Origin: an uncultured Clostridia bacterium | GTDB lineage: Bacteria; Bacillota; Clostridia; Christensenellales; CAG-314 | Direction: 5' to 3' | Assembly: GCA_947624235.1 (NCBI GenBank) | Contig: CANQJK010000010.1 | Location: 1 to 40,804, forward strand | DNA length: 40,804 nt | In this document: positions 16,975 to 24,255 of the stretch, in pieces | Layout of the letters: every line of letters starts with the position of its first letter | How positions within the stretch are numbered: the stretch's first letter is position 1 | Position numbers and translations under genes: made by a program | The notes under the pieces: generated by a model | Seen by the model: only the letters and a program-made list of their open reading frames with translations | The model's database searches: none | Told to the model about the DNA's origin: nothing

Positions 16975-17682
16975 TTATCTTGCTACGTCAGGATAGCGCG
17001 CTATCATTATTGCAATCCACTCACCTATTTGTGAAAATTCTGAAACTGGATAGGTGTAGGTGTTCTCCCAGCCAAATAATCGATCCCAGGTGCGACCTGC
17101 GATAGTTCCATCGGGAACGCACAAAAAGAGCATCTTTCTTCGTGGGTTAAGTTTTGTAACTGCATTTTGAGCGACGTCTTCGTTCCAGATTTGTTCCATT
17201 TCTTCGATATCTCTGGGGTAGAGATCCGGTTGATATCCCGCGCAACCCGCTTCTTCTTGAAGTTTAAAGGGCAAAGTGTTGGATATGACCACAATGACGT
17301 GATGTCCTTTGCCCACATCAAAACTTGTCCAGTCGGAGTTCATGGCGACAAACAAGGCTTCCAGTCCGTTTCCGAAAAGCCTTACGCTACGGTTTTTGCT
17401 ATCGATGCCGTTGACTGCCTCACGGAACTTGTCTTTTTCGTCAGGAAGAGTAAAGAACTCCGTCGAGTGTATGGCGTTTTCCCCTTCAGTGGAGAAGTCC
17501 GCAAAGTCTATTGTGCGGAAACGCAATTGTTTTACATATATATCGCGACTAGCTAACATATTGACAATGTTGTCGCCAAAATAAAGTATGTTTTCGCGCA
17601 CTTTACTCATGTAGGGCGTCATACCACCCGTTGCGTCGATAACGAACGTTATATCAATTTTGTAAGCAAGTCTATCATCCAT
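16975..17682 (-). CDS. vWA protein (TerY-like), paralogue 3, most degenerate MIDAS
   Basis: This 235-aa paralogue has lost more metal-site residues than paralogue 2: VIDATGGM (Ser to Gly in DxTxS), KNRSVRLFGNGLEAL instead of RGGDIPENGLEAL, and SNTLP instead of SDASP. The reading frame is intact and the remaining domain conserved (EAGCAGYQPDLYP, VPDGTIAGRTWDRL), which argues for selection on the fold rather than decay. It begins at ATG 17682 after GGAGGTAAAACA, only 30 bp from the stop of paralogue 4, so the two are probably co-transcribed. Confidence 0.88.
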   Translation of the reverse strand: MDDRLAYKIDITFVIDATGGMTPYMSKVRENILYFGDNIVNMLASRDIYVKQLRFRTIDFADFSTEGENAIHSTEFFTLPDEKDKFREAVNGIDSKNRSVRLFGNGLEALFVAMNSDWTSFDVGKGHHVIVVISNTLPFKLQEEAGCAGYQPDLYPRDIEEMEQIWNEDVAQNAVTKLNPRRKMLFLCVPDGTIAGRTWDRLFGWENTYTYPVSEFSQIGEWIAIMIARYPDVAR

Positions 17683-17712
17683 TGTTTTACCTCCGTTAAA
17701 AATTTTTCAATT

Positions 17713-18423
17713 TTACCGCCTTTTGCCGATCGCGTTCAAAACCTTTTCGCAAATGTCTTTGCCTTGTATTTCTTCCAAAAGGTTGCACGCTTCCACTTCG
17801 GCAAAATCGACGTCATTCCACTGTGCGATGCTATCCCACGAATGGTCGGATATTTCTCCGCGCGGTGCAAAAAGCACAAGTCTTTTGTTGTGTTGCGAAA
17901 GGGCAAGTCCCGCCTGCTTTGGATCGTCCCAAGCTTTTTGAAGTTCGCTTGTTGTTTGCGGATAAAAGGCGCTGTCGTATCCCAAGCACCCGTCCCTTTC
18001 CTGAAAGTCCAGCGGAGAGGAATCCGTCAAAAGGACGATCAAATGAATGTTCGCAGACGGGCGCCAATCGCTTTTCATTGCCCACCAAAGCGCCTCTAAC
18101 GCGTTTTCCGCTATGTCGCCTCCGCGACAATCGCAATCGATATTGTCTATGTACGCGCAAGCCTGCATTTCCTGTTGAGGCAGAGCAAAAAAATCCGATA
18201 GGCGTATAGCCTCCTCTCCCTCCGAACGGAAATCGGCAAAATCTATCACCTTTATTCTTATATCCGCGTTGTCGTAGCCCCCTTCGACCACCTGTTTTGT
18301 CGCGCTTTGATACATCAAGCCCATTTGTTCTATCAACGCATGTTTGTGATTGCTCATGTTTCCCGTTGCGTCCAAAACGTAAACTATGTCCGCGATGTAT
18401 TGTTTGGATCTGCTACCGTTCAT
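17713..18423 (-). CDS. vWA protein (TerY-like), paralogue 4
   Basis: The 236-aa protein is the most divergent of the four. It has VLDATGNM (Asn in place of the second MIDAS Ser, still a possible ligand), an intact CRGGDIAENALEAL loop and LTDSSPLDFQ. The DGCLGYDSAFYP and VLFAPRGEISDHSWD segments correspond to conserved regions of the paralogues. An upstream in-frame ATG at 18501 exists, but it overlaps the predicted promoter; ATG 18423 has AAAGGAGAAAAA before it and matches the family start. It is the first gene of the cluster, divergent from polA, and is followed by paralogue 3. Confidence 0.88.
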   Translation of the reverse strand: MNGSRSKQYIADIVYVLDATGNMSNHKHALIEQMGLMYQSATKQVVEGGYDNADIRIKVIDFADFRSEGEEAIRLSDFFALPQQEMQACAYIDNIDCDCRGGDIAENALEALWWAMKSDWRPSANIHLIVLLTDSSPLDFQERDGCLGYDSAFYPQTTSELQKAWDDPKQAGLALSQHNKRLVLFAPRGEISDHSWDSIAQWNDVDFAEVEACNLLEEIQGKDICEKVLNAIGKRR

Positions 18424-18479
18424 TTTTTCTCCTTTGATCAAAGGGCGCTTTGTGCCCGACAAATTTTTGTTGCAAAAAT

Positions 18480-18508
18480 AATATAACACATTTGTTTCCA
18501 TATTTCAA
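18480..18508 (-). promoter_or_regulatory. promoter of the vWA 4-3 transcript
   Basis: On the minus strand: TTGAAA (18508-18503), a 17-bp spacer and TATATT (18485-18480), about 57 bp upstream of the ATG at 18423. It is divergent from the polA promoter, with about 50 bp between the two -35 boxes. Confidence 0.7.
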
Positions 18509-18555
18509 CAACAAAAAAACTTTTTTTGAATATTGCATGCTTTGAGCGTCGGTAC

Positions 18556-18584
18556 TTGTAAAAAATCGAAAAGTGGTGTACAAT
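18556..18584 (+). promoter_or_regulatory. polA promoter
   Basis: TTGTAA (18556-18561), a 17-bp spacer and TACAAT (18579-18584) are followed by a short leader to the ATG at 18613. Confidence 0.75.
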
Positions 18585-18612
18585 ACCCATAACAAACTTT
18601 TTCGGGTGAAAC

Positions 18613-21144
18613 ATGAGCAAACGCAAACTTCTTTTGATAGACGGCAACAGCATATTGAATCGCGCATATTTTGCGCTCCCCGTCATGAACGACGTTGAAG
18701 GACGCAACGTAAACGCGGTGTACGGATTTGTCAATATTTTGCTGAAAGTGCTTTCCGACTGCGCGCCCGACAAACTGGTCGTCGCGTTTGACATGCACGG
18801 GCACAATTTCAGAAAAGACATCTACCCCGAGTACAAAGCCAACAGGCACGGCATGCCCGATGATCTTGCAATGCAAATGCCCATTTTGCACGATCTTCTT
18901 TTTGCAATGCGCGTTGCCGTGGCGGAAAAACCGGGAGTGGAAGCGGACGACATCATCGGCACCATAGCAAAAGCGACGGACGCGGAAACGATCATCGTTT
19001 CTGGTGACAGGGACATGCTCCAACTCGTTTCGGACAACGTCACCGTGTTGCTGACCAAAAAGGGCGTAACGGAAGTGGAGTTGGTCGATCCCGAGGTGTT
19101 GATGGAAAACTATCACCTCACCCCAAAGCAGGTGATAGATTACAAAGCGCTGAGGGGAGACACTTCGGATAACATCCCGGGAGTAAAGGGCGTTGGCGAA
19201 AAAACCGCCGTTGCGTTGTTGGAAAAATACGGCGATCTCGACACGTTGTACGACAACGTCCACTCCGAAAAGGGCGCGTTGCACGACAAACTCGTGCAGG
19301 ACAAGGAAATGGCGTACATCAGCAGAACGTTGGCTACCATAGTGACGGACGCGGATATAGAATACGACTTGGAAACCGCTGATCTGCCCGACTACAACGG
19401 CAACGTCAAAACTATTCTCGAACAACTCGGTTTCCGTTCCGTCATATCGAGGTTGAATTTTCAGGATAGCCCCGACCAGGTCCAAAGGGTAGAAGTGGTC
19501 ACCACACAAATAACCGACCTTGCTCAACTGGATAGGGTGGCGGAGAGCCTTTGCCATGAGGAATATGTCGCCTTTCACATGCACCAAAACGTCATATATC
19601 TTTCGGCGGATGACGCGCAACAGTACACGGTGACGCTTTCGGACAGTTTTTTGGACGAATTGACGGAAAGCGCCGTTTGGAAAACGCTCAAACCGCTTTT
19701 GCACAGCGACGTGCCCAAGGCGGTCTACGACGTAAAGGCATTGAGACACTTTTTGACGGAGCGCGGAATGGACGTCAACAACGTGGTGTACGACGTGTGC
19801 TTGATGCAATATCTTGTGGAATACCGCGCCTACAAGGACCTGCCCTCTTTGCTCGGAGCATACGGCTACGCGGACTTCGGTGCGGGCATTTACGCTTTGG
19901 CAAAGACGCTCGGAGCGCAATTATCGGCACATGGGGTGCAAAAACTCTATCAAGATGTGGAACTTCCGCTTTCAGACCTGCTGTTCAGGATGGAGCAGGA
20001 AGGGGTAAAGGTGGACGAAAAACTTCTCGACCAGATGTCTGCCAAAATGCACGCGCAGTTGGAGGACTTGACTGTGGAAATATGCCAACTTGCGGGGGAA
20101 ACGTTCAACATAAACAGTCCCATGCAACTGGCGCGCATATTGTTCGAAAAGTTGGGACTGCCTCACGGCAAAAAGAATCAACGGGGATATTCTACGGGCA
20201 ACGACGTGCTGGAAAAACTCGTCAACAGTCATCCGATAGTGGAAAAGGTGCTTTCCTTCCGCAAGATATCCAAGCTGTTGAGCACCTATCTTGACGGGCT
20301 CAAACCGCTGATAAAGAGGGGCGTGGTGCACACGACCTTCAATCAGGCGCTCACATCCACCGGGCGGTTGAGCAGTAGTGATCCCAATTTGCAAAATATA
20401 CCCATTCGCAACGATCTGGGAAAGGAAATACGCAAGCTGTTTTGCAGTAAATACGGCGTGTTTGTGGGCGCGGACTATTCTCAGATAGAACTGCGTTTGC
20501 TTGCCGCTTTCAGCAAGGACGAAAACTTGTTGGAAACATTCCGCAAAGGGGAGGACATTCACACGCGCGTTGCCTCCGAACTGTTGGGCATACCTCCGCA
20601 AATGGTAAACAGCGATATGCGACGCATGGCAAAAGCCGTCAATTTCGGAATAATTTACGGTATCAGCGATTTCGGACTGTCGCAAAACGTCAATTTGAGC
20701 GTAAAAAAGGCGCACGACTACATCAAGTTGTACTTTGAAAGATTTCCTACTATCAAGGCTTATCTCGACGGATGCGTCGAACAGGCAAAAAAAGACGGAT
20801 TTGTCACCACCCTCACGGGACGGCGCAGACAAATTCCCGAAATTCGATCCAACAATCGCAATTTGCAGGCGTTTGGCGAGCGCGCGGCAATGAATATGCC
20901 CCTTCAAGGAAGCGCCGCGGATATAATGAAGATAGCCATGCTCAAAGTGGACGAAGCAATGCGAAGGGAAAACCTCAAAAGCAAGATAGTGCTTCAAATA
21001 CACGACGAACTTATCGTAGACTGCTATCCCGAAGAAGCCGATCGGGTGATGCAGATAGTGCGCGAGCAAATGGAAAACGCCGTACAACTCGACTGTCCGC
21101 TGACTGTGGAAACGGAAAAGGGAGCAACGCTTTATGAAGCGTAG
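18613..21144 (+). CDS. polA: DNA polymerase I, proofreading domain degenerate
   Basis: The 843-aa PolA fills gaps and removes primers in replication and repair. Residues 1 to about 290 are the 5'-nuclease (LLLIDGNSILNRAYFA, GVEADDIIGT, SGDRDMLQL, GDTSDNIPGVKGVG). Residues about 295-460 correspond to the 3'-5' exonuclease fold, but the DxE motif is replaced by AFHMHQN, so proofreading is almost certainly absent, as in many Gram-positive PolA proteins. The polymerase follows: motif A DYSQIELR (Asp621), motif B KAVNFGIIYG (Lys674) and motif C HDE (797-799). The 3' end overlaps coaE by 11 bp. The ribosome site is modest (GGGTGA). Confidence 0.97.
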   Translation: MSKRKLLLIDGNSILNRAYFALPVMNDVEGRNVNAVYGFVNILLKVLSDCAPDKLVVAFDMHGHNFRKDIYPEYKANRHGMPDDLAMQMPILHDLLFAMRVAVAEKPGVEADDIIGTIAKATDAETIIVSGDRDMLQLVSDNVTVLLTKKGVTEVELVDPEVLMENYHLTPKQVIDYKALRGDTSDNIPGVKGVGEKTAVALLEKYGDLDTLYDNVHSEKGALHDKLVQDKEMAYISRTLATIVTDADIEYDLETADLPDYNGNVKTILEQLGFRSVISRLNFQDSPDQVQRVEVVTTQITDLAQLDRVAESLCHEEYVAFHMHQNVIYLSADDAQQYTVTLSDSFLDELTESAVWKTLKPLLHSDVPKAVYDVKALRHFLTERGMDVNNVVYDVCLMQYLVEYRAYKDLPSLLGAYGYADFGAGIYALAKTLGAQLSAHGVQKLYQDVELPLSDLLFRMEQEGVKVDEKLLDQMSAKMHAQLEDLTVEICQLAGETFNINSPMQLARILFEKLGLPHGKKNQRGYSTGNDVLEKLVNSHPIVEKVLSFRKISKLLSTYLDGLKPLIKRGVVHTTFNQALTSTGRLSSSDPNLQNIPIRNDLGKEIRKLFCSKYGVFVGADYSQIELRLLAAFSKDENLLETFRKGEDIHTRVASELLGIPPQMVNSDMRRMAKAVNFGIIYGISDFGLSQNVNLSVKKAHDYIKLYFERFPTIKAYLDGCVEQAKKDGFVTTLTGRRRQIPEIRSNNRNLQAFGERAAMNMPLQGSAADIMKIAMLKVDEAMRRENLKSKIVLQIHDELIVDCYPEEADRVMQIVREQMENAVQLDCPLTVETEKGATLYEA

Positions 21145-21706
21145 AGTCGTTGCCGTAACGGGCTTTATAGGCTCGGGAAAGAGCGAAGTCATCAACATTT
21201 TGCGAGGATGGGGTTACAAAACTCTCAATTGTGACGACATCGCCAAAGATGTCGCCGAGCAAAAAGAGGTCGTAGACAAAGTGGTCGAACTGCTCGGAGC
21301 GCAATGCGCCGATAACGGCAAACTTGACCGCCGATACATACGAGAAGTCGTTTTTTTTGACGAAGCCCTGCTACAACGCTATCAGGCGATTTTTTTCGGC
21401 GAAGTGCGCGCACGTCTTTGCGATATTTTGCGTAAAATGGAGGGTATCGTATTTGTGGAGATCGCCGTTTTGGACGCATTTTCTTTCCCGTGGGAAGAGG
21501 TGTGGTGCGTAACGAGCGACAGGGCGCAAATATTGCAACGCGTAACGGCTCGGGACGGCGTTTCGGAGGAAAACGTAAATGCGATACTTTCCTTGCAACG
21601 CAAGTGTGACGCTCCCACGCGAACGATAACAAATAACGGCACGCTTTTTCTGTTGCAACAGCAGGTGGCGCAGGCGTTGAACAGCCTTCTCTCGCAGGAC
21701 GAATAA
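21134..21706 (+). CDS. coaE: dephospho-CoA kinase
   Basis: CoaE phosphorylates dephospho-CoA in the last step of coenzyme A synthesis. The 190-aa product has the P-loop GFIGSGKS (residues 10-17), a NCDDIAKDV segment equivalent to the family's DxDxxAR substrate motif, a VFFDEALLQRYQAI stretch matching the family's central helix, and a late EENVNAILSLQRK lid-like region. It overlaps the end of polA by 11 bp; the polA-coaE order is common in Bacillota. The sequence is more divergent than usual and short by about 10 residues at the C-terminus. No terminator is clear before the next promoter at 21776. Confidence 0.88.
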   Translation: MKRRVVAVTGFIGSGKSEVINILRGWGYKTLNCDDIAKDVAEQKEVVDKVVELLGAQCADNGKLDRRYIREVVFFDEALLQRYQAIFFGEVRARLCDILRKMEGIVFVEIAVLDAFSFPWEEVWCVTSDRAQILQRVTARDGVSEENVNAILSLQRKCDAPTRTITNNGTLFLLQQQVAQALNSLLSQDE

Positions 21707-21775
21707 CGCGCGCATGTCCGTATGCGCATATGTGCATAAATGCGTTTTAATACGAAAATAAGTGATTAAAATCAA

Positions 21776-21804
21776 TTGACAAATTTTGTCGCAAGTACTA
21801 AAAT
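21776..21804 (+). promoter_or_regulatory. antiporter promoter
   Basis: A consensus-quality promoter: TTGACA (21776-21781), a 17-bp spacer and TAAAAT (21799-21804). The start site near 21811 leaves a leader of about 87 nt containing a hairpin. Confidence 0.8.
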
Positions 21805-21817
21805 ATGTAAACGTGAT

Positions 21818-21843
21818 TGTGGGGCAGTTATTTCTGCCTCACA
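21818..21843 (+). promoter_or_regulatory. 5' leader hairpin before the antiporter gene
   Basis: TGTGGGGCAG and CTGCCTCACA pair over 10 positions (one G-U) around the loop TTATTT, starting within about 10 nt of the predicted transcript 5' end. AAAAGTTTT follows. It could stabilise the mRNA or be part of a small ion-responsive leader; no known riboswitch class is recognised. Confidence 0.5.
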
Positions 21844-21897
21844 AAAGTTTTGTATCAGGCAAAGCTTATGCAAATTTAATTCAACAAGAGGCAAAAC

Positions 21898-23361
21898 ATG
21901 ATTCCCGGCGGATATATTAACAGTTTATTGGCAATTGCCATCGCATTGATTTTCGGATTGCTCATCACTCGATTGATGAAGGTGATAGGGCTTCCCAACG
22001 TGACGGGCTACCTTATCGTAGGTCTCATAATCGGTCCGCACGCACTCGGTCTTATCAGCGAAGAAGTGTTGAGCGGAGCAAACGGCGCAGGGGGGCTGGA
22101 CATCGTCAGCACCGTTGCCCTGGGCTTTATCGGTTTCAGCATCGGCGTGGAGTTCAAGCTTTCGCATATCAAAGAGATAGGCAAAAGCGCAATTACCATA
22201 ACGTTTTTCCAAGCGCTGACGGCTACGCTGTTCGTGGACGTGGGTTTGGTGGCGTTGAGTTACGCGTTGCCCTCCGTGATGACGATCTACGAAGCACTTA
22301 TACTCGGAGCGATAGCCACTGCAACGGCGCCTGCCGCAACGTTGATGGTGGTGCGTCAATACAAGGCAAAAGGTATCGTTACGAGCACTCTGCTACCCGT
22401 CGTGGCGTTGGATGACGCCGTAGGTCTCATTGTGTTTGCCGTGTCCAATTCCATTGCCCTTTCCCTTGCCAACAGCGCGGCGGGCATTGGCGGATCCGTT
22501 TCGGCGTTGGACATCGTGGTGTGGCCCCTGTTGGAGATATTGTGCTCGCTTGTCATCGGCGCGGGAATAGGCGCGTTGCTGTCCGTGGTACCCAGATTTT
22601 TCAAATCGCGCGACAACCGTACCATTGCAACCATAATCAGCGTGTTTCTTTCCCTCGGCGTTTGCCAGTTGTTCGAATTGATGAAGGAAAAGGGTTGGAT
22701 GCCCTTCTCCCTGTCCGATCTGCTTGTGTGCATGATGGCGGGAGCCATGTTCGTCAATTTTCGCAAAGAGGCGGGCGTCATGATGGAAGGCACCGACCGC
22801 TGGACTCCCGTGGTGCTTATGCTGTTCTTTATTTTGTCGGGAGCGGAGTTGGACGTCAGAATGTTCTTTGAAACGCCGTTGCTGTTGGTGTGCATTGTCG
22901 TCTACATCGTTTTGCGTTGCGCAGGCAAGTATCTGGGCACAATGGCGGGAGCTGCCGTCACCAAGAGCGAGGGCAACGTACGCAAGTATTTGGGCATCAC
23001 GCTTTTCCCGCAGGCGGGCGTTGCCATTGGTATGGCGACGATGTGCAAAAACGAATTTACCAAAGCGGCAAGCGTCGTCGGCATATCGGACACCGCCAGG
23101 GATCTGCTCAATAATGTAGGCGCAAACATAGTTACCATCACGATGTGCGCAGTGCTCATATACGAATTGATAGGACCTGTCCTCACCAAATGGGCTTTGA
23201 GCAGGGCGGGAGAAATATCCCCCGATATGCTTCGCAGACGCAGAGCCACAGCGGTCGCAGTTAGTGGCGATGTTACTGCCGAAACGACGGTGACGCCCGA
23301 CGCGTTGCAAGACTCAACGCCGGTAGAGCAACAGACCAACGACTCCGCCAAGAAGGAATAG
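21898..23361 (+). CDS. CPA2-type cation/proton antiporter (Kef/NhaP-like)
   Basis: This 487-aa integral membrane protein exchanges Na+ or K+ for protons. It shows about 12 hydrophobic segments. Typical CPA2 elements are GLPNVTGYLIVGLIIGP near the start, an ATATAPAATLMVVRQY segment, and VVALDDAVGLIVFA, which holds the paired Asp residues of the ion-binding core. The cytoplasmic tail (about 430-487) is short and Thr/Glu/Asp-rich and lacks a TrkA-N or USP domain, unlike KefB/C. The ATG follows an AGAGG site. It is transcribed from its own promoter, with a 57-aa ORF directly downstream. Ion specificity cannot be read from the sequence; a link with the Rnf ion pump encoded 0.9 kb downstream is plausible. 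Confidence 0.87.
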   Translation: MIPGGYINSLLAIAIALIFGLLITRLMKVIGLPNVTGYLIVGLIIGPHALGLISEEVLSGANGAGGLDIVSTVALGFIGFSIGVEFKLSHIKEIGKSAITITFFQALTATLFVDVGLVALSYALPSVMTIYEALILGAIATATAPAATLMVVRQYKAKGIVTSTLLPVVALDDAVGLIVFAVSNSIALSLANSAAGIGGSVSALDIVVWPLLEILCSLVIGAGIGALLSVVPRFFKSRDNRTIATIISVFLSLGVCQLFELMKEKGWMPFSLSDLLVCMMAGAMFVNFRKEAGVMMEGTDRWTPVVLMLFFILSGAELDVRMFFETPLLLVCIVVYIVLRCAGKYLGTMAGAAVTKSEGNVRKYLGITLFPQAGVAIGMATMCKNEFTKAASVVGISDTARDLLNNVGANIVTITMCAVLIYELIGPVLTKWALSRAGEISPDMLRRRRATAVAVSGDVTAETTVTPDALQDSTPVEQQTNDSAKKE

Positions 23362-23363
23362 CC

Positions 23364-23537
23364 ATGAAAAAAGGTACTATGTACGAACTTATGCGCCAAT
23401 CGGAACTTATGGACGACGACGGCATGGATATCGATGAAGCCATCGCCGTTGACGAGCGATCCGATTCGGAAAAATTCAAGGAAAAGTACAAGGAATTTTA
23501 CACAGATATCAAACTTTCCGACAGAGAGGATTGGTGA
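23364..23537 (+). CDS. small acidic protein, 57 aa
   Basis: An ATG 2 bp after the antiporter stop opens a 57-codon frame ending at TGA 23535-23537, with GAAGGA about 6 bp upstream. The product is highly charged and probably helical (MKKGTMYELMRQSELMDDDG at the start, KFKEKYKEFYTDIKL near the end), with no membrane segment. The tight spacing and the terminator after it support a real second gene of the antiporter operon. Its family is not recognised; a regulator or assembly partner of the antiporter is possible. Confidence 0.6.
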   Translation: MKKGTMYELMRQSELMDDDGMDIDEAIAVDERSDSEKFKEKYKEFYTDIKLSDREDW

Positions 23538-23583
23538 AACCGCCTTTCGGCGCGACGGAAAATCAACGGAAAATTTATCTTGC

Positions 23584-23625
23584 ACGGGACATTTGCGCAT
23601 TTTTGCCAATGTCCCGTTGCTTTTG
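23584..23625 (+). terminator. terminator of the antiporter operon
   Basis: ACGGGACATT (23584-23593) and AATGTCCCGT (23608-23617) form a perfect 10-bp stem, followed by TGCTTTTGT. Confidence 0.75.
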
Positions 23626-23778
23626 TAATGACGTTTTTTTGCATACACTTACATGATATAAAAGTCGATCCACAGAACAGTTTGCGTTCGATACGGCTTG
23701 CTTTGTATGTGTTGTTTTTGAGCGCGTGCTATTTGCACTGTTTGTCTTTGCAAAGAGCGAGTGCGTTGCAACTGACTG

Positions 23779-23844
23779 CATTTACATACACACTCTCATT
23801 TACATTAGCATTGACACTTGCATTTTCATTATCATTTACATTGG
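23779..23844. repeat. degenerate 6-bp periodic tract
   Basis: About 66 bp consist of variants of CATTNN (CATTTA, CATTAG, CATTGA, CACTTG, CATTTT, CATTAT). The surrounding 23626-24169 has no convincing gene; a plus-strand frame across it would read alternating Thr/Ser/Ala-Leu/Phe, which reflects the repeat. Confidence 0.6.
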
Positions 23845-23980
23845 CTCTGTATTATTGTAAACCTAAAAAAGGAGTGTTTCGTGTCCTAACGACATTATTG
23901 TTGCACTCACAATCTCATTCTCGCGAATGGGGGTGGGCGGTCGGGGACCTTATGATAGAGAGAGCGAGGGTGTTTCGCGC

Positions 23981-24001
23981 AAAATAATCTGCAACGAGGG
24001 C
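23981..24001. repeat. dispersed 21-bp repeat, second copy
   Basis: Bases 23981-24001 match 3290-3310 in 20 of 21 positions. Both copies are intergenic and lie next to hairpin-forming sequence. Confidence 0.55.
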
Positions 24002-24013
24002 AAACTTCGGGGC

Positions 24014-24094
24014 CCCCACAAAGTTCAAAAGACTTTGTGGGGAAAGGAGCAAACGCCAGACAGCAAAACCGCCCGCACAGTTTGTGTGGGCGGT
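24014..24094. other. two tandem strong hairpins, possible structured RNA or REP-like element
   Basis: CCCCACAAAGT (24014-24024) and ACTTTGTGGGG (24032-24042) form a perfect 11-bp stem with a 7-nt loop. Twenty-five bp on, ACCGCCCGCACA (24068-24079) and TGTGTGGGCGGT (24083-24094) form a 12-bp stem with a 3-nt loop and one G-U. Neither is followed by a T run on either strand, so simple termination is unlikely. Confidence 0.5.
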
Positions 24095-24169
24095 GATGTC
24101 AAGGGCGATTTGCGACGCGCGCGGAATACCCGAGCGAAAAATTTATTCTTTAATATTTATTTACAATTA

Positions 24170-24198
24170 TTTACAATTTTTTGTCATTATGGTATACT
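24170..24198 (+). promoter_or_regulatory. rnf operon promoter
   Basis: TTTACA (24170-24175), a 17-bp spacer and TATACT (24193-24198) in AT-rich DNA, 58 bp before the rnfC ATG. AAAGGAG at about 24238-24244 is the ribosome site. Confidence 0.75.
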
Positions 24199-24255
24199 AC
24201 AAACGTATGTGGTTTTTTACCGATACAAAATTCCAGCAAAGGAGTATCCTTATTT

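Noticed and set aside
23580..23987. 135-codon frame with alternating Leu/Thr/Phe
   Set aside because: It starts inside a terminator stem and its pattern is produced by the 6-bp periodic tract.
24014..24094. Tandem terminators upstream of rnfC
   Set aside because: The stems are strong but neither strand has the U tract needed for intrinsic termination.
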